Below, piece after piece: positions 48,275 through 57,910 of a DNA stretch of 64,000 bases. Source of the stretch: Leptospira saintgironsiae (GTDB taxonomy: Bacteria > Spirochaetota > Leptospiria > Leptospirales > Leptospiraceae); contig NZ_NPDR01000004.1 in the NCBI RefSeq assembly GCF_002811765.1, forward strand, positions 124,001-188,000. The letters run 5' to 3'. Position 1 is the stretch's first letter. Each line of letters starts with the position of its first letter. A model generated the notes under the pieces. The model ran no database searches. It was not told the DNA's origin and saw only the letters and a list, made by a program, of their open reading frames with translations. A program made the position numbers and the translations under genes.

Positions 48275-48595
48275 TTATTCTCCTATGAGTTCAATTTCTG
48301 AAGGATATTGTTCCTTCAAGTTGACTAATCCGCTTTTCACGAGATCAAAACTCGTATGAACAATCGGATCAGTCGTTTTTCCGGAGAGAATCTTGAAGTC
48401 CAAGAGTCCGTCTCCGATTACCGCTTCTTCTGCCAAACCTTCCTTGCTTAAGTGCAGGTAAAGAGTTTGGATAAGTACTCCGACAGCGGCGCAGAGAAGA
48501 TTCTCTCCTTTGGATCCGTGCATCTTAGAAGCGTGCCCGGAAGATTCCAAACCTAGGATTTCTTCTCCTTTTCGGAGTATCTTAATCCGGATCAA
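48275..48595 (-). CDS. prp: Prp-like ribosomal-processing cysteine protease
   Basis: A 106-residue protein of the Prp/YsxB family between L21 and L27, the usual place. The catalytic pair His21 ([10 protein letters not shown]) and Cys35 ([15 protein letters not shown]) is conserved. In Staphylococcus Prp removes the N-terminal extension of L27; here L27 has none, so the substrate is unclear. It overlaps rplU by ATGA. Confidence 0.88.
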   Translation of the reverse strand: MIRIKILRKGEEILGLESSGHASKMHGSKGENLLCAAVGVLIQTLYLHLSKEGLAEEAVIGDGLLDFKILSGKTTDPIVHTSFDLVKSGLVNLKEQYPSEIELIGE

Positions 48596-48903
48596 ACTGC
48601 CGAAAGAGAAACTACCTTAACTTTTTGCAGTTGTTGTCTATGTCCCCAGGTTCGCTGAGAGTTTTTACGTTTTTTGTAAACGTATCCTCTTACTTTTTCA
48701 CCCTTTACATCTTCCAATACTTTCAGGGAGACTTTAGCGGATTTGAGTTCCGGAGATCCGATATGGACCTTATTATTTTCAGCGAATAGTAGAACCTTAG
48801 CATCGAAGGTATCACCAGCATTTTTACCGGTTTTTTCAGTCAGGAATTCAAGATCCTGAGTGACTTTGAATTGTCGATTGCCGACAGAGATGATAGCGAA
48901 CAT
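48592..48903 (-). CDS. rplU: 50S ribosomal protein L21
   Basis: A 103-residue ribosomal protein with [20 protein letters not shown] and the C-terminal [20 protein letters not shown]. The ATG at 48903 gives the standard N-terminus. A GACCAGT/ACTGGTC hairpin lies 29 bases upstream and TTGACA (48963-48958, minus strand) is a candidate -35, although the matching -10 (AAACTG) is poor. Confidence 0.96.
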   Translation of the reverse strand: MFAIISVGNRQFKVTQDLEFLTEKTGKNAGDTFDAKVLLFAENNKVHIGSPELKSAKVSLKVLEDVKGEKVRGYVYKKRKNSQRTWGHRQQLQKVKVVSLSAV

Positions 48904-48931
48904 GATTACTGGCCTAGTTTTCTCGAGTTTT

Positions 48932-48949
48932 GACCAGTTTTGACTGGTC
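48932..48949 (-). promoter_or_regulatory. inverted repeat in rplU leader
   Basis: GACCAGT-TTTG-ACTGGTC, a perfect 7-bp stem with a four-base loop between the rplU start and the divergent pirin gene. Candidate for an RNA hairpin in the L21 leader or a protein-binding site. Confidence 0.4.
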
Positions 48950-49080
48950 CGAGCCGGTGTCAAGGGTTTTGGGGTACGATTTGCAAGGAAGAAGATTGTC
49001 TTTCGCTAAAGCAGTTCCGTTATTCGGGTTTTAAATCTTGCTTAGATTTCCGGGAATCAGATCTAATAGTCTATACTAAT

Positions 49081-49938
49081 ATGAGATATCTTATCGCTAA
49101 GAAAAAAGATTTGGGAGACGGTTTTTTTGTAAGAAGGGTACTTCCACAAATCGAAGCCAGAAATGTGGGACCTTTTGTTTTTCTGGACCATATGGGTCCA
49201 CTTCCCATTAAGACAGGGGCTGAAATTGTAGTTCGTCCTCATCCTCATATAGGTCTTGCAACAGTTACTTATCTTTATGACGGAGTGATCACTCACAGAG
49301 ATAGCATAGGAAAGGTAGAGGATATCCGCCCCTTTGAAGTGAACTGGATGACTGCTGGTTCCGGAATCGTACATAGTGAAAGATCCAAATTAGATCCCGA
49401 ATTTAATGTTTTGGAAGGTATCCAAACCTGGGTGGCATTACCCAAAGAATTCGAAGAAACTTCTCCTGAATTTTTCCATCATGAAAGAGAAGAATTACCA
49501 ACAGTCAGTGGCGGAGGCTGGGAACTCAGACTGATCGCAGGTTCCTTCATGGGAGAAGTTTCTCCTGTTAAAGTATATTCTCCTTTATTCTATGCAGACC
49601 TGGAAGTTGAGGCTGGCGCAGAAGTAGAACTTCCAGTTCCAGCTGACCAAGAAGCAGGCATTTATGTTGCCAGAGGTAAGGCAGATGCAGAAGGAAAGAT
49701 CGTTTCCATAGGAGATATGGCTATATATCCAAAAGGTGGAGCCGTAAAATTCAGAGCCGAAGAGACTTCCAGGATTGTACTTTTAGGTGGGGTTCCACTT
49801 TCTACTCCAAGGCATATGTATTGGAACTTTGTATCCAGTTCTTTGGAAAGAATTGAACAAGCAAAAGTGGATTGGAAAGAAGATCGATTTGCTCATGTGC
49901 CTGGGGAGACTGAAAGGATCCCATTGCCTGAACATTAA
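49081..49938 (+). CDS. pirin family protein
   Basis: A 285-residue bicupin. The metal-binding cupin motif is [17 protein letters not shown] with HRDS and later [17 protein letters not shown] precedes. I chose ATG 49081, which gives the family N-terminus ([20 protein letters not shown]); longer frames run into the rplU leader. Pirins include quercetinases and regulators, and the role here is unknown. Confidence 0.92.
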   Translation: MRYLIAKKKDLGDGFFVRRVLPQIEARNVGPFVFLDHMGPLPIKTGAEIVVRPHPHIGLATVTYLYDGVITHRDSIGKVEDIRPFEVNWMTAGSGIVHSERSKLDPEFNVLEGIQTWVALPKEFEETSPEFFHHEREELPTVSGGGWELRLIAGSFMGEVSPVKVYSPLFYADLEVEAGAEVELPVPADQEAGIYVARGKADAEGKIVSIGDMAIYPKGGAVKFRAEETSRIVLLGGVPLSTPRHMYWNFVSSSLERIEQAKVDWKEDRFAHVPGETERIPLPEH

Positions 49939-50063
49939 AAGTGCCGGATCGTTTAAAACCGGTTATTAATAGCGATTTGATGCGTTCTTTTTAATCTCTT
50001 TGAAAAGAATTTCCTAAAATTCCACCTTGTCACCCTGGCCCTTACGTAAATTTTGGTCATAGC

Positions 50064-51878
<1,815 letters not shown>

Positions 51879-51905
51879 TCAGTTTCGAAAAGCTATTTAA
51901 AGAAG

Positions 51906-51931
51906 AAGGCTCGCAATCGCGGGCCTTTTTT
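51906..51931 (+). terminator. Rho-independent terminator after typA
   Basis: AAGGCTCGC / GCGGGCCTT stem (one T-G pair) around AATC, followed by a T-run. Confidence 0.9.
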
Positions 51932-52317
51932 GTGCCTTCTTCATGGAGCGAGTTCTTCTTTTCTATGATTGTATCAATCGCTACACAAATTCTGTTATAC
52001 CAAATGGTGTAAAACATATTAGGATTTTAGAATATTCTTCTTATTTATTTTTGATTGAACGATCGATTTAAGATTATTTTTTCACTTACACTTATAAATC
52101 TCTTATTTTCTCAATTGACAATTTAACACTGTTCTATAATCACCTTTGTGAGCTTGCGTTGGTAATTAACGAACGGGAGTTCAAATAGCGAACGTTCGAA
52201 ATTAAATATTTAAATCGATTGTTTGTTATATATAAAAAGAACTCCTTCCTAAAGAGGCAAAGCCCAGGGAAGTGAGATCCGTAGAGAGAATAGTTTAAAA
52301 GAAGAGGGTTAAGGAGA
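51932..52317. other. long leader region of the lipase gene with inverted repeats
   Basis: No gene seen in 386 bp. It is very AT-rich and holds exact TTGACA (52115-52120) and TATAAT (52135-52140) hexamers spaced by only 14 bp, GAAC-GGGA-GTTC (52171-52182) and the palindrome CGAACGTTCG (52189-52198). This points to regulated lipase expression with a leader of up to about 170 nt. Confidence 0.6.
52189..52198. promoter_or_regulatory. CGAACGTTCG palindrome upstream of lipase
   Basis: A perfect 10-bp palindrome with a second imperfect partner (GAAC-N4-GTTC) just before it. Its 9-base CGAACGTTC core also occurs at 31744-31752 upstream of the acyl-CoA dehydrogenase gene. Confidence 0.5.
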
Positions 52318-53238
52318 ATGTTAAAAAGAGCAAAGTTAATGGTAGCTGGGGTTCTATTCCTAGCAGCAGGAGCAGTGAGCGCGTCTGGTGGAGGATCTTC
52401 AAGTAAGCCTCTAGCTGGAGCTTATCCAATCGTATTGACTCATGGTATTTTCGGTTGGGGTAAATCTACTGGTATTGTTGATTATTGGGGCGGAAACGCG
52501 GCATATCTTCAATCTCAAGGAGCCACTGTTCTTACTCCTACTGTAACCGCTACAAACTCTTCTGCAGCAAGAGCAGCTCAGTTAAAAACAGCAATCCAAA
52601 CTGCAATGGCAGCAAATAACTATACTGGAAAAGTTCATATCCTTGGACATTCCCAAGGTGGATTGGACGCTCGTTATCTTGTATCAAATCTTAGTTTTGC
52701 AAGTAAAGTCGCAACTCTCACCACAATCAACACTCCTCACAAAGGAAGTCCGGTTGCAAGCGTGATAGAAGCTGTGATCCCGAGTTGGGCGCTTCCTTAT
52801 GTAGGAACAGTAGTAAATACTTTGGTGGGAGTTGTTTACGGACAATCTAGCCAAAATGCAGTTGCTGCATTAAAACTTCTGACTGTAAGCGGCGCTACTT
52901 CATTTAATGCAAGTGTTCCGAATGCATCCGGAGTTAAGTATTTCTCTTATGGGTCTTATATGATCGGTAATGATCTTATCCAACACCCTGCAATGGGACT
53001 TCTTGCACCTATCTGTTCCATTGGAGCGCCTTTCTATGGAATGAGCGTATGGAATGACGGTGTTGTTCCTGATGATTCTCAAAGATGGGGAACCTGGAAA
53101 GGTGGTCCTTCTTACGGAATTCTTACTACAGGTGTTGACCACTTAGAGGCAACCAATGCATTATACCTCGGACAAGCTTGGTATGATACTAATGGTTATT
53201 ACTTAAAAATGGCTTCCAACGCAAAAAGTAATCAATAA
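52318..53238 (+). CDS. secreted triacylglycerol lipase
   Basis: A 306-residue lipase of the Pseudomonas/Burkholderia type (family I). Signal peptide ends near VSASG (residue 23). Oxyanion region IVLTHGIFGWG, nucleophile Ser112 (GHSQGG), acid Asp247 (WNDGVVPDD) and His275 (VDHLEATN), with a calcium-site-like arrangement around these last two. No lipase foldase gene lies in the window. AAGGAG precedes the ATG. Probable role: releasing fatty acids, the carbon source of leptospires, from host or environmental lipids (inference). Confidence 0.93.
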   Translation: MLKRAKLMVAGVLFLAAGAVSASGGGSSSKPLAGAYPIVLTHGIFGWGKSTGIVDYWGGNAAYLQSQGATVLTPTVTATNSSAARAAQLKTAIQTAMAANNYTGKVHILGHSQGGLDARYLVSNLSFASKVATLTTINTPHKGSPVASVIEAVIPSWALPYVGTVVNTLVGVVYGQSSQNAVAALKLLTVSGATSFNASVPNASGVKYFSYGSYMIGNDLIQHPAMGLLAPICSIGAPFYGMSVWNDGVVPDDSQRWGTWKGGPSYGILTTGVDHLEATNALYLGQAWYDTNGYYLKMASNAKSNQ

Positions 53239-53269
53239 GAAGCCAGTTTCGATCTCGTAAAATAGGATG

Positions 53270-53295
53270 CGCCTCCATTTGGAGGCGTTTTTTTT
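53270..53295 (+). terminator. Rho-independent terminator after lipase
   Basis: CGCCTCC / GGAGGCG stem around ATTT, followed by eight T. Confidence 0.95.
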
Positions 53296-53304
53296 ATTCT
53301 ATAA

Positions 53305-53324
53305 ATAGTAAGTGTGCTTATTAG
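53305..53324. promoter_or_regulatory. operator copy 1 of SRPBCC-EVE-MarR operon
   Basis: ATAGTAAG-TGTG-CTTATTAG, an imperfect inverted repeat with the same architecture and left arm as the copy 60 bp downstream. It lies just upstream of the -35 hexamer. Confidence 0.65.
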
Positions 53325-53327
53325 TGC

Positions 53328-53356
53328 TTGCATGATATGTGCACTTATTATATAAG
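53328..53356 (+). promoter_or_regulatory. sigma-70 promoter of SRPBCC-EVE-MarR operon
   Basis: TTGCAT (53328-53333), 17 bp, TATAAG (53351-53356): one mismatch from consensus in each hexamer at ideal spacing. It is bracketed by two copies of one inverted repeat. Confidence 0.75.
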
Positions 53357-53360
53357 GAAT

Positions 53361-53388
53361 CCAGATAGTAAGCATACTTACTATCTGG
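53361..53388. promoter_or_regulatory. operator copy 2, overlapping start site and ribosome binding site
   Basis: Perfect 12-bp arms CCAGATAGTAAG and CTTACTATCTGG separated by CATA. It covers the expected transcription start and runs into the GGAGG ribosome binding site of the gene at 53398. Probable MarR binding site. Confidence 0.8.
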
Positions 53389-53397
53389 AGGAATGAA

Positions 53398-53823
53398 ATG
53401 TGGAAGTATGAGTACAATACAACAGTAAAGGGAATCGATGCGAAATCACTTTGGGAAGCCAGATCGGACGTTTCCAATTGGTCCAAATGGGATTCTGACA
53501 TTGAATGGACCAAGATAGAAGGAGAAGTTTCCGTAGGCAAAGAATTCGTCCTGAAGCCTAAGGGAGGATTTGCTTGTAAGGTTTTGATCACCGAATCGGA
53601 GAAACCATTCGTATTTGGGGACGTGACCAGTCTCCCTGGAGCCAAAATGAAATTTATACATTTCTTTAAGCCCAGCAAAGAAGGAACAGATATCAAAGTA
53701 GAGCTGAGCATCTCTGGGCCTTTAGGATTTCTCTGGAGAAAAATACTGGGAGAAGAGCAGGCCAAAGGAATGGAAGAAGAGATCCGTAAATTTTCCGAAT
53801 TAGTTAGGAAAGAAATCGGATGA
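53398..53823 (+). CDS. SRPBCC (polyketide cyclase/START-like) protein
   Basis: A 141-residue protein of the SRPBCC helix-grip fold: MWKYEYNTTVKGIDAKSLWE, DVSNWSKWDSDIEWTKIEGE, and a final long helix AKGMEEEIRKFSELVRKEIG. Such proteins bind hydrophobic ligands in a deep pocket. First gene of an operon with an EVE-domain protein and a MarR regulator, overlapping the former by ATGA; this suggests sensing of or protection from a small hydrophobic compound. Confidence 0.85.
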   Translation: MWKYEYNTTVKGIDAKSLWEARSDVSNWSKWDSDIEWTKIEGEVSVGKEFVLKPKGGFACKVLITESEKPFVFGDVTSLPGAKMKFIHFFKPSKEGTDIKVELSISGPLGFLWRKILGEEQAKGMEEEIRKFSELVRKEIG

Positions 53824-54260
53824 GCCCTAAATATTGGATCGTTGTCGCTTCCAAGGAGCATTCCCTTTTGGGAATGTCCCAAGGAATTGTGCAGGCCTGC
53901 CATGGAAAGAAGGCTCCTCTTGCCAGAATGAAAAAGGGAGATTGGGTTTTAGTATATTCTTCTAAAGAGATATTTGGCTCTAAAACTCCCTGTCGTAAAT
54001 TCACTTCTATCGGACAGATAGAAGACGATTCAGTTTATCCATTTCAGATGAGCCCTGACTTCTGTCCTTTCCGTAGGAATGTGAAATATTTTCCTGTACA
54101 AGAAGCGGATATTTTTCCTTTGATAGATTCTCTGGAATTTATTCAAAATAAAAAGTCCTGGGGTTTTCCGTTTCGTTTTGGATTTTTGGAAATTGGGCCT
54201 GAGGATTTCGGGCTGATTTCGGAGAGGATGGGTTTAAGTGTCCAAGGAAAAAGTATTTAG
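53820..54260 (+). CDS. EVE-domain (PUA-like) protein
   Basis: A 146-residue protein of the EVE/UPF0310 group: KYWIVVASKEHSLLGMSQGI, QACHGKKAPLARMKKGDWVL, KFTSIGQIEDDSVYPFQMSP and FPFRFGFLEIGPEDFGLI. EVE domains belong to the PUA superfamily and are thought to recognise modified nucleobases in DNA or RNA. It is coupled to the SRPBCC gene and overlaps the MarR gene by 23 bases. Function in this operon unknown. Confidence 0.88.
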   Translation: MSPKYWIVVASKEHSLLGMSQGIVQACHGKKAPLARMKKGDWVLVYSSKEIFGSKTPCRKFTSIGQIEDDSVYPFQMSPDFCPFRRNVKYFPVQEADIFPLIDSLEFIQNKKSWGFPFRFGFLEIGPEDFGLISERMGLSVQGKSI

Positions 54261-54687
54261 ATACGATAAATCCGACGATAGTCCTGGATTTTTATTATGG
54301 CAGGTCACCAATCTTTGGCAAAGAGAGATCCGAAAGGTTTTGGAGCCTTTGGATCTTACCCATGCTCAATTTGTTTTGTTGGCAGTTACTCATTGGTTGG
54401 AACTCCACGAAGAAGAGACTACTCAGATCAAAATTGCGGATAGGGCTAAAACGGATCCTATGACTACCTCTACCGTGCTAAGAACTCTTGAATCTAAAAA
54501 GTTAGTGAAACGTATCTCTCATGAGACTGATACACGTGCAAAATTAGTGAAAACTACTTCAGAAGGTCAGAAGGTTCTAAAACAGGCTGTCAAGGTTGTG
54601 GAAGATTTTGATGAGGATTTCTTTTCTATTTTAGGTGGAAAAAGAAAAGATATGGTTAATGGACTACAGATACTTTCCAGGAAATAA
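54238..54687 (+). CDS. MarR-family transcriptional regulator
   Basis: A 149-residue winged-helix regulator: LWQVTNLWQREIRKVLEPLD, LTHAQFVLLAVTHWL, the recognition helix AKTDPMTTSTVLRTLESKKL and the wing ISHETDTRAKLVKTT. Starts at GTG inside the EVE gene, with GGAGAGG upstream. It most likely represses its own operon through the two palindromes at 53305 and 53361. Confidence 0.93.
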   Translation: MSKEKVFRYDKSDDSPGFLLWQVTNLWQREIRKVLEPLDLTHAQFVLLAVTHWLELHEEETTQIKIADRAKTDPMTTSTVLRTLESKKLVKRISHETDTRAKLVKTTSEGQKVLKQAVKVVEDFDEDFFSILGGKRKDMVNGLQILSRK

Positions 54688-54746
54688 TAGAAAAGGTTTG
54701 GAGAGCCTTTCCAAAATGGTTCAGGCTCTTTGACTTTGCGAGTGAG

Positions 54747-55715
54747 TTACTCTTTGTTTTTAAGTTTTTCTAATTCCCGGATCAGTTCTTCTTTGGAAAC
54801 ATTCGGGTCTTGTTTTAATCTTCGGATGAGTTCGTCAGTGCTCTCTTTTTGAGAAATCGTTTTAGTATCCACAGCCCCATCTAAAATTACAGAAGAGAAG
54901 TTTTGGATCTTAGGAGGAGAAATCCCTGGTTTTATTTTATTTAATTCTACCACGGCTACATGTTCGAATACCTCTTGTACCTGGCCTGGGAATTCAGCGA
55001 TCTTGATTGGAGTTCCTACGGTTACATTATCTGTTGTGGAAAATAATGCGAAGAAGTTTTGTTTTCCTTCTGTCTGAGGAAATGCTTCTGCATCTAAAGT
55101 AAATAATACTACTCCAGCAACTTCGTTATCTATTGTTTTCCTAAATTTTCCAAGGTTGATGGAGATCCTACCTAAGAGTGGATTTCCTATCCTTCGGTAG
55201 ACGTCTCTGTTTGAAAATACGATGGAACTTTTGTCCTGGGAAAGTTCAGCGGATCTTCCGGTTCCTTCTCCTATTAATTTGTTAAAATCTTTTACCTTCA
55301 TAAATGGTCCGAAGGAACGGACTGCCCAACTTTTAGGATCTTGATTATTATGGCCGTGATAATTGCGATGAAACTCTTTGACATTCGTTTCAAAAAATAA
55401 AAGTTCTCTATCGCTAGTCTGAAGTTTTCCTGATTTAACTTTTAACTCTTCTCTATTTTCGCTCACGCTAAATTGGAGTCTAGTTAATATTTGATGGTTA
55501 AATTCCATCTCTCCTTTTGCGGTACGTCGGATCCAAAGAGTTTGTATTTTGATTTTTCCGTTTTCGAACCATTCTTTGGATCTTTCATTCACATAAAATC
55601 CTGCCAGTTCAGGAATTGCAGGAGTGGGTTTACCTCTTAAACTATCTCCGCAATTGATGAGTATACCAAACAGGGTTAAGAGAATTACAGATATTTTGAA
55701 ACGGTTTCGAAACAT
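54747..55715 (-). CDS. putative lipoprotein, unknown function
   Basis: A 322-residue protein with a lipoprotein leader (ISVILLTLFGILINCGDSLR, Cys at about 22). The mature part is beta-rich with no family I know; the last ~30 residues form a charged helix with repeats (DELIRRLKQDPNVSKEELIR). Divergent from the adenylate cyclase gene with 104 bp between. Confidence 0.65.
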   Translation of the reverse strand: MFRNRFKISVILLTLFGILINCGDSLRGKPTPAIPELAGFYVNERSKEWFENGKIKIQTLWIRRTAKGEMEFNHQILTRLQFSVSENREELKVKSGKLQTSDRELLFFETNVKEFHRNYHGHNNQDPKSWAVRSFGPFMKVKDFNKLIGEGTGRSAELSQDKSSIVFSNRDVYRRIGNPLLGRISINLGKFRKTIDNEVAGVVLFTLDAEAFPQTEGKQNFFALFSTTDNVTVGTPIKIAEFPGQVQEVFEHVAVVELNKIKPGISPPKIQNFSSVILDGAVDTKTISQKESTDELIRRLKQDPNVSKEELIRELEKLKNKE

Positions 55716-55819
55716 TTGAATTACGTTAGTTTCCTACTGAAAAGGGTAAAGAAAAAAAAGGAAATTCATATTATCTTGACAAAGTTGTCGTTTTCATAGA
55801 TCAATGAGCGATAAAAACA

Positions 55820-57901
55820 ATGGACTCTGAGCCGACAGCTTTTCGATTTCAATATTTACTTTCTATAATTTTCTGTATCTTCTTAGTTTCTTGCTCATCT
55901 CCGGATGCACCAGTCGCTCAAAAAGGCATCTTAGATTTAACCCATTGGGATTATAGATCCACTCCAACTTTTAATTTGCAGGGAGATTGGTCTTTTTTTC
56001 CGAATACTTTCCAGCCTGACCCTAATTCAGAAAAATCTCCAGAGTTTCGTAAAATTCCTGGTGTTTGGCCAGGGGCCGGTTATGCACTTCTTAAATTAAA
56101 AATACTTCTTCCTGAGAAGCATGGACGTTTAGCGATCTATTCTAAACACCAGGCGACCGCTTTTGAAATTTTGATCAATGGAGTTTCTGCAGGTAGTTCA
56201 GGAGAACCTGGAACTACCTTCGAGACGAGTGCTCCGGACAATAGGCCTGTCTATTATGAATGGGACGAATCCTCTAAAGAAGTGGATATTAGTTTCAAAA
56301 TTTCTAATTTTCATCATAGGTTAACTGGGCTTTGGTTCGATATCCGTTTCGGGGATGCGAGGACACTTTATAAGGAAACTTTAATACTCAGGGACTGGGA
56401 TCTTTTTCTGTCCGGGCTTTTTTTCATGTCCACCCTTTACCATCTTGGACTTTTCTTCTTGAGAAGACAGGACCGCACTCCTTTGGTATTTGCTTTATTC
56501 TGTTTTTGTTTATTTCTCCGTATATTCGTGACTGAGGAAAAACTGATCCAATTCTATTTTCCTTGGGCAGATTATCCACTTTCCATGAACTTGGAATATT
56601 TAACTATGTATGCGGCCTTGCCTCTAGGGCTTCATTTCGTCCGACATTCCTTTCCGGCATATTTTCCTAGAAAATGGATGTTATTATTCTATCTGATCTC
56701 ATTTATATTTTCTTTAAGTACACTTTTTCCTTTTCCGATTCCTTCTCGGCCAATCCCTTATTTTCAATTCGTATTCTTGGGTGGTGTAGTATTTGCAATT
56801 ATTGTACTTTTTAGGGCGATTATTCACAGAGAACAATATTCTCTTTCGATAGGATTTGCGATCTTCGCTTTGATTGTTGCAGGGATTTTCGATATGCTTG
56901 CTGCAAGACAGATCATATTTGCAAGGTTTATTATCCCGATCGGACTGTTTGTAGCAATTCTCACCCAGACATTCATTTTATCTTCCAGATATAGAGATCT
57001 ATATAGTGAGAAGGAAAAACTTTCAGATCGCCTACAACGTTTGAACGAAACTTACAGTAGATTTGTACCAATCAGCTTTTTGGAATTTTTAGGAAAAGGA
57101 AATCTGGAGGATATGAGGCCTGGAGATCAGATCAGAAAGGAGATGACCATCCTGTTTGCGGATATCAGATCTTTTACTGAAATTTCGGAAAGCCTAGATT
57201 CCAAAGAAAGTTTTGAATTACTGAATTCTTATATTTCAGAGATGGAACCGCTTATTCATTCTAATCATGGTTTTGTGGATAAGTATTTTGGGGATGCAAT
57301 TATGGCTCTCTTTCCTGAAAGTTCTGACGATGCGGTAAATGCCGCAATCTCCATGCAAAATCGTATTTTAGATTATAACCAAAGAAGAATGGACCAAGGA
57401 AATCGTGCGATCGGAGTTGGTATCGGAATACATACAGGTTCTTTGATGATGGGGCTTGTCGGTTCAGGAGATCGTATGGAGAGTACTGTGATCTCTGATG
57501 CAGTTCATCTTGCTTCTAAGTTGGAAACATTGAATAAATATTATGGATCTAGCATATTAATTAGCGAAGATACTTATTTAAAACTTAAATCTCCTGAAAA
57601 ATTTTTGCTTCGTAAATTGGATAAGCTTAAGTTCAGAGGGAAAAAAGAACATAGAGCAATTTATGAACTTGGAGATCATTTAACTAAAACCGAAAAAGAA
57701 GCATTCCTGAAGTCTAAAAGTAATTTTGAAAGGGGAGTGGAATTGTTTTATTACGGAAAATATTTAGATTCAGGTGAATCTTTTAGAGAGGCTTTGAGAA
57801 TTTATTCCGGAGATAGGGCTGCGAACCTATACTTAAAACGTTGCACGGAGCAAATTTATTCTTCTACTGTAAAAGTGCAGCCCGGTCCGGATCTAGCTTA
57901 A
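55820..57901 (+). CDS. membrane adenylate/guanylate cyclase with 7TM sensor region
   Basis: A 693-residue protein. An N-terminal leader (LLSIIFCIFLVSCSSPD, possible lipobox) precedes a periplasmic beta domain of 7TMR-DISM type (LQGDWSFFPN, LLKLKILLPEKHGRLAIYS). Seven hydrophobic helices follow (about 195-395), then a coiled coil and a class III cyclase domain (about 435-620). Metal Asp residues are in LFADIRSFTEI and YFGDAIMALFP. The two transition-state residues in the usual GDxVNxAxRLE read SDAVHLASKLE, so Asn is His and Arg is Lys. A GACAA-AG-TTGTC repeat lies upstream at 55778-55789. Confidence 0.88.
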   Translation: MDSEPTAFRFQYLLSIIFCIFLVSCSSPDAPVAQKGILDLTHWDYRSTPTFNLQGDWSFFPNTFQPDPNSEKSPEFRKIPGVWPGAGYALLKLKILLPEKHGRLAIYSKHQATAFEILINGVSAGSSGEPGTTFETSAPDNRPVYYEWDESSKEVDISFKISNFHHRLTGLWFDIRFGDARTLYKETLILRDWDLFLSGLFFMSTLYHLGLFFLRRQDRTPLVFALFCFCLFLRIFVTEEKLIQFYFPWADYPLSMNLEYLTMYAALPLGLHFVRHSFPAYFPRKWMLLFYLISFIFSLSTLFPFPIPSRPIPYFQFVFLGGVVFAIIVLFRAIIHREQYSLSIGFAIFALIVAGIFDMLAARQIIFARFIIPIGLFVAILTQTFILSSRYRDLYSEKEKLSDRLQRLNETYSRFVPISFLEFLGKGNLEDMRPGDQIRKEMTILFADIRSFTEISESLDSKESFELLNSYISEMEPLIHSNHGFVDKYFGDAIMALFPESSDDAVNAAISMQNRILDYNQRRMDQGNRAIGVGIGIHTGSLMMGLVGSGDRMESTVISDAVHLASKLETLNKYYGSSILISEDTYLKLKSPEKFLLRKLDKLKFRGKKEHRAIYELGDHLTKTEKEAFLKSKSNFERGVELFYYGKYLDSGESFREALRIYSGDRAANLYLKRCTEQIYSSTVKVQPGPDLA

Positions 57902-57910
57902 ATTTTTGGA

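Noticed and set aside
48940..49080. N-terminal extension of the pirin protein
   Set aside because: The longer frame has no homology to the family and runs across the rplU leader repeat; ATG 49081 gives the normal start.
53232..53903. 223-residue minus-strand frame across the SRPBCC promoter
   Set aside because: It reads through a terminator, the promoter and two operators on the opposite strand; composition is not protein-like.
55778..55789. GACAA-AG-TTGTC repeat before the cyclase as a firm operator
   Set aside because: The arms are only five bases and no regulator is adjacent, so I mention it only with the gene.
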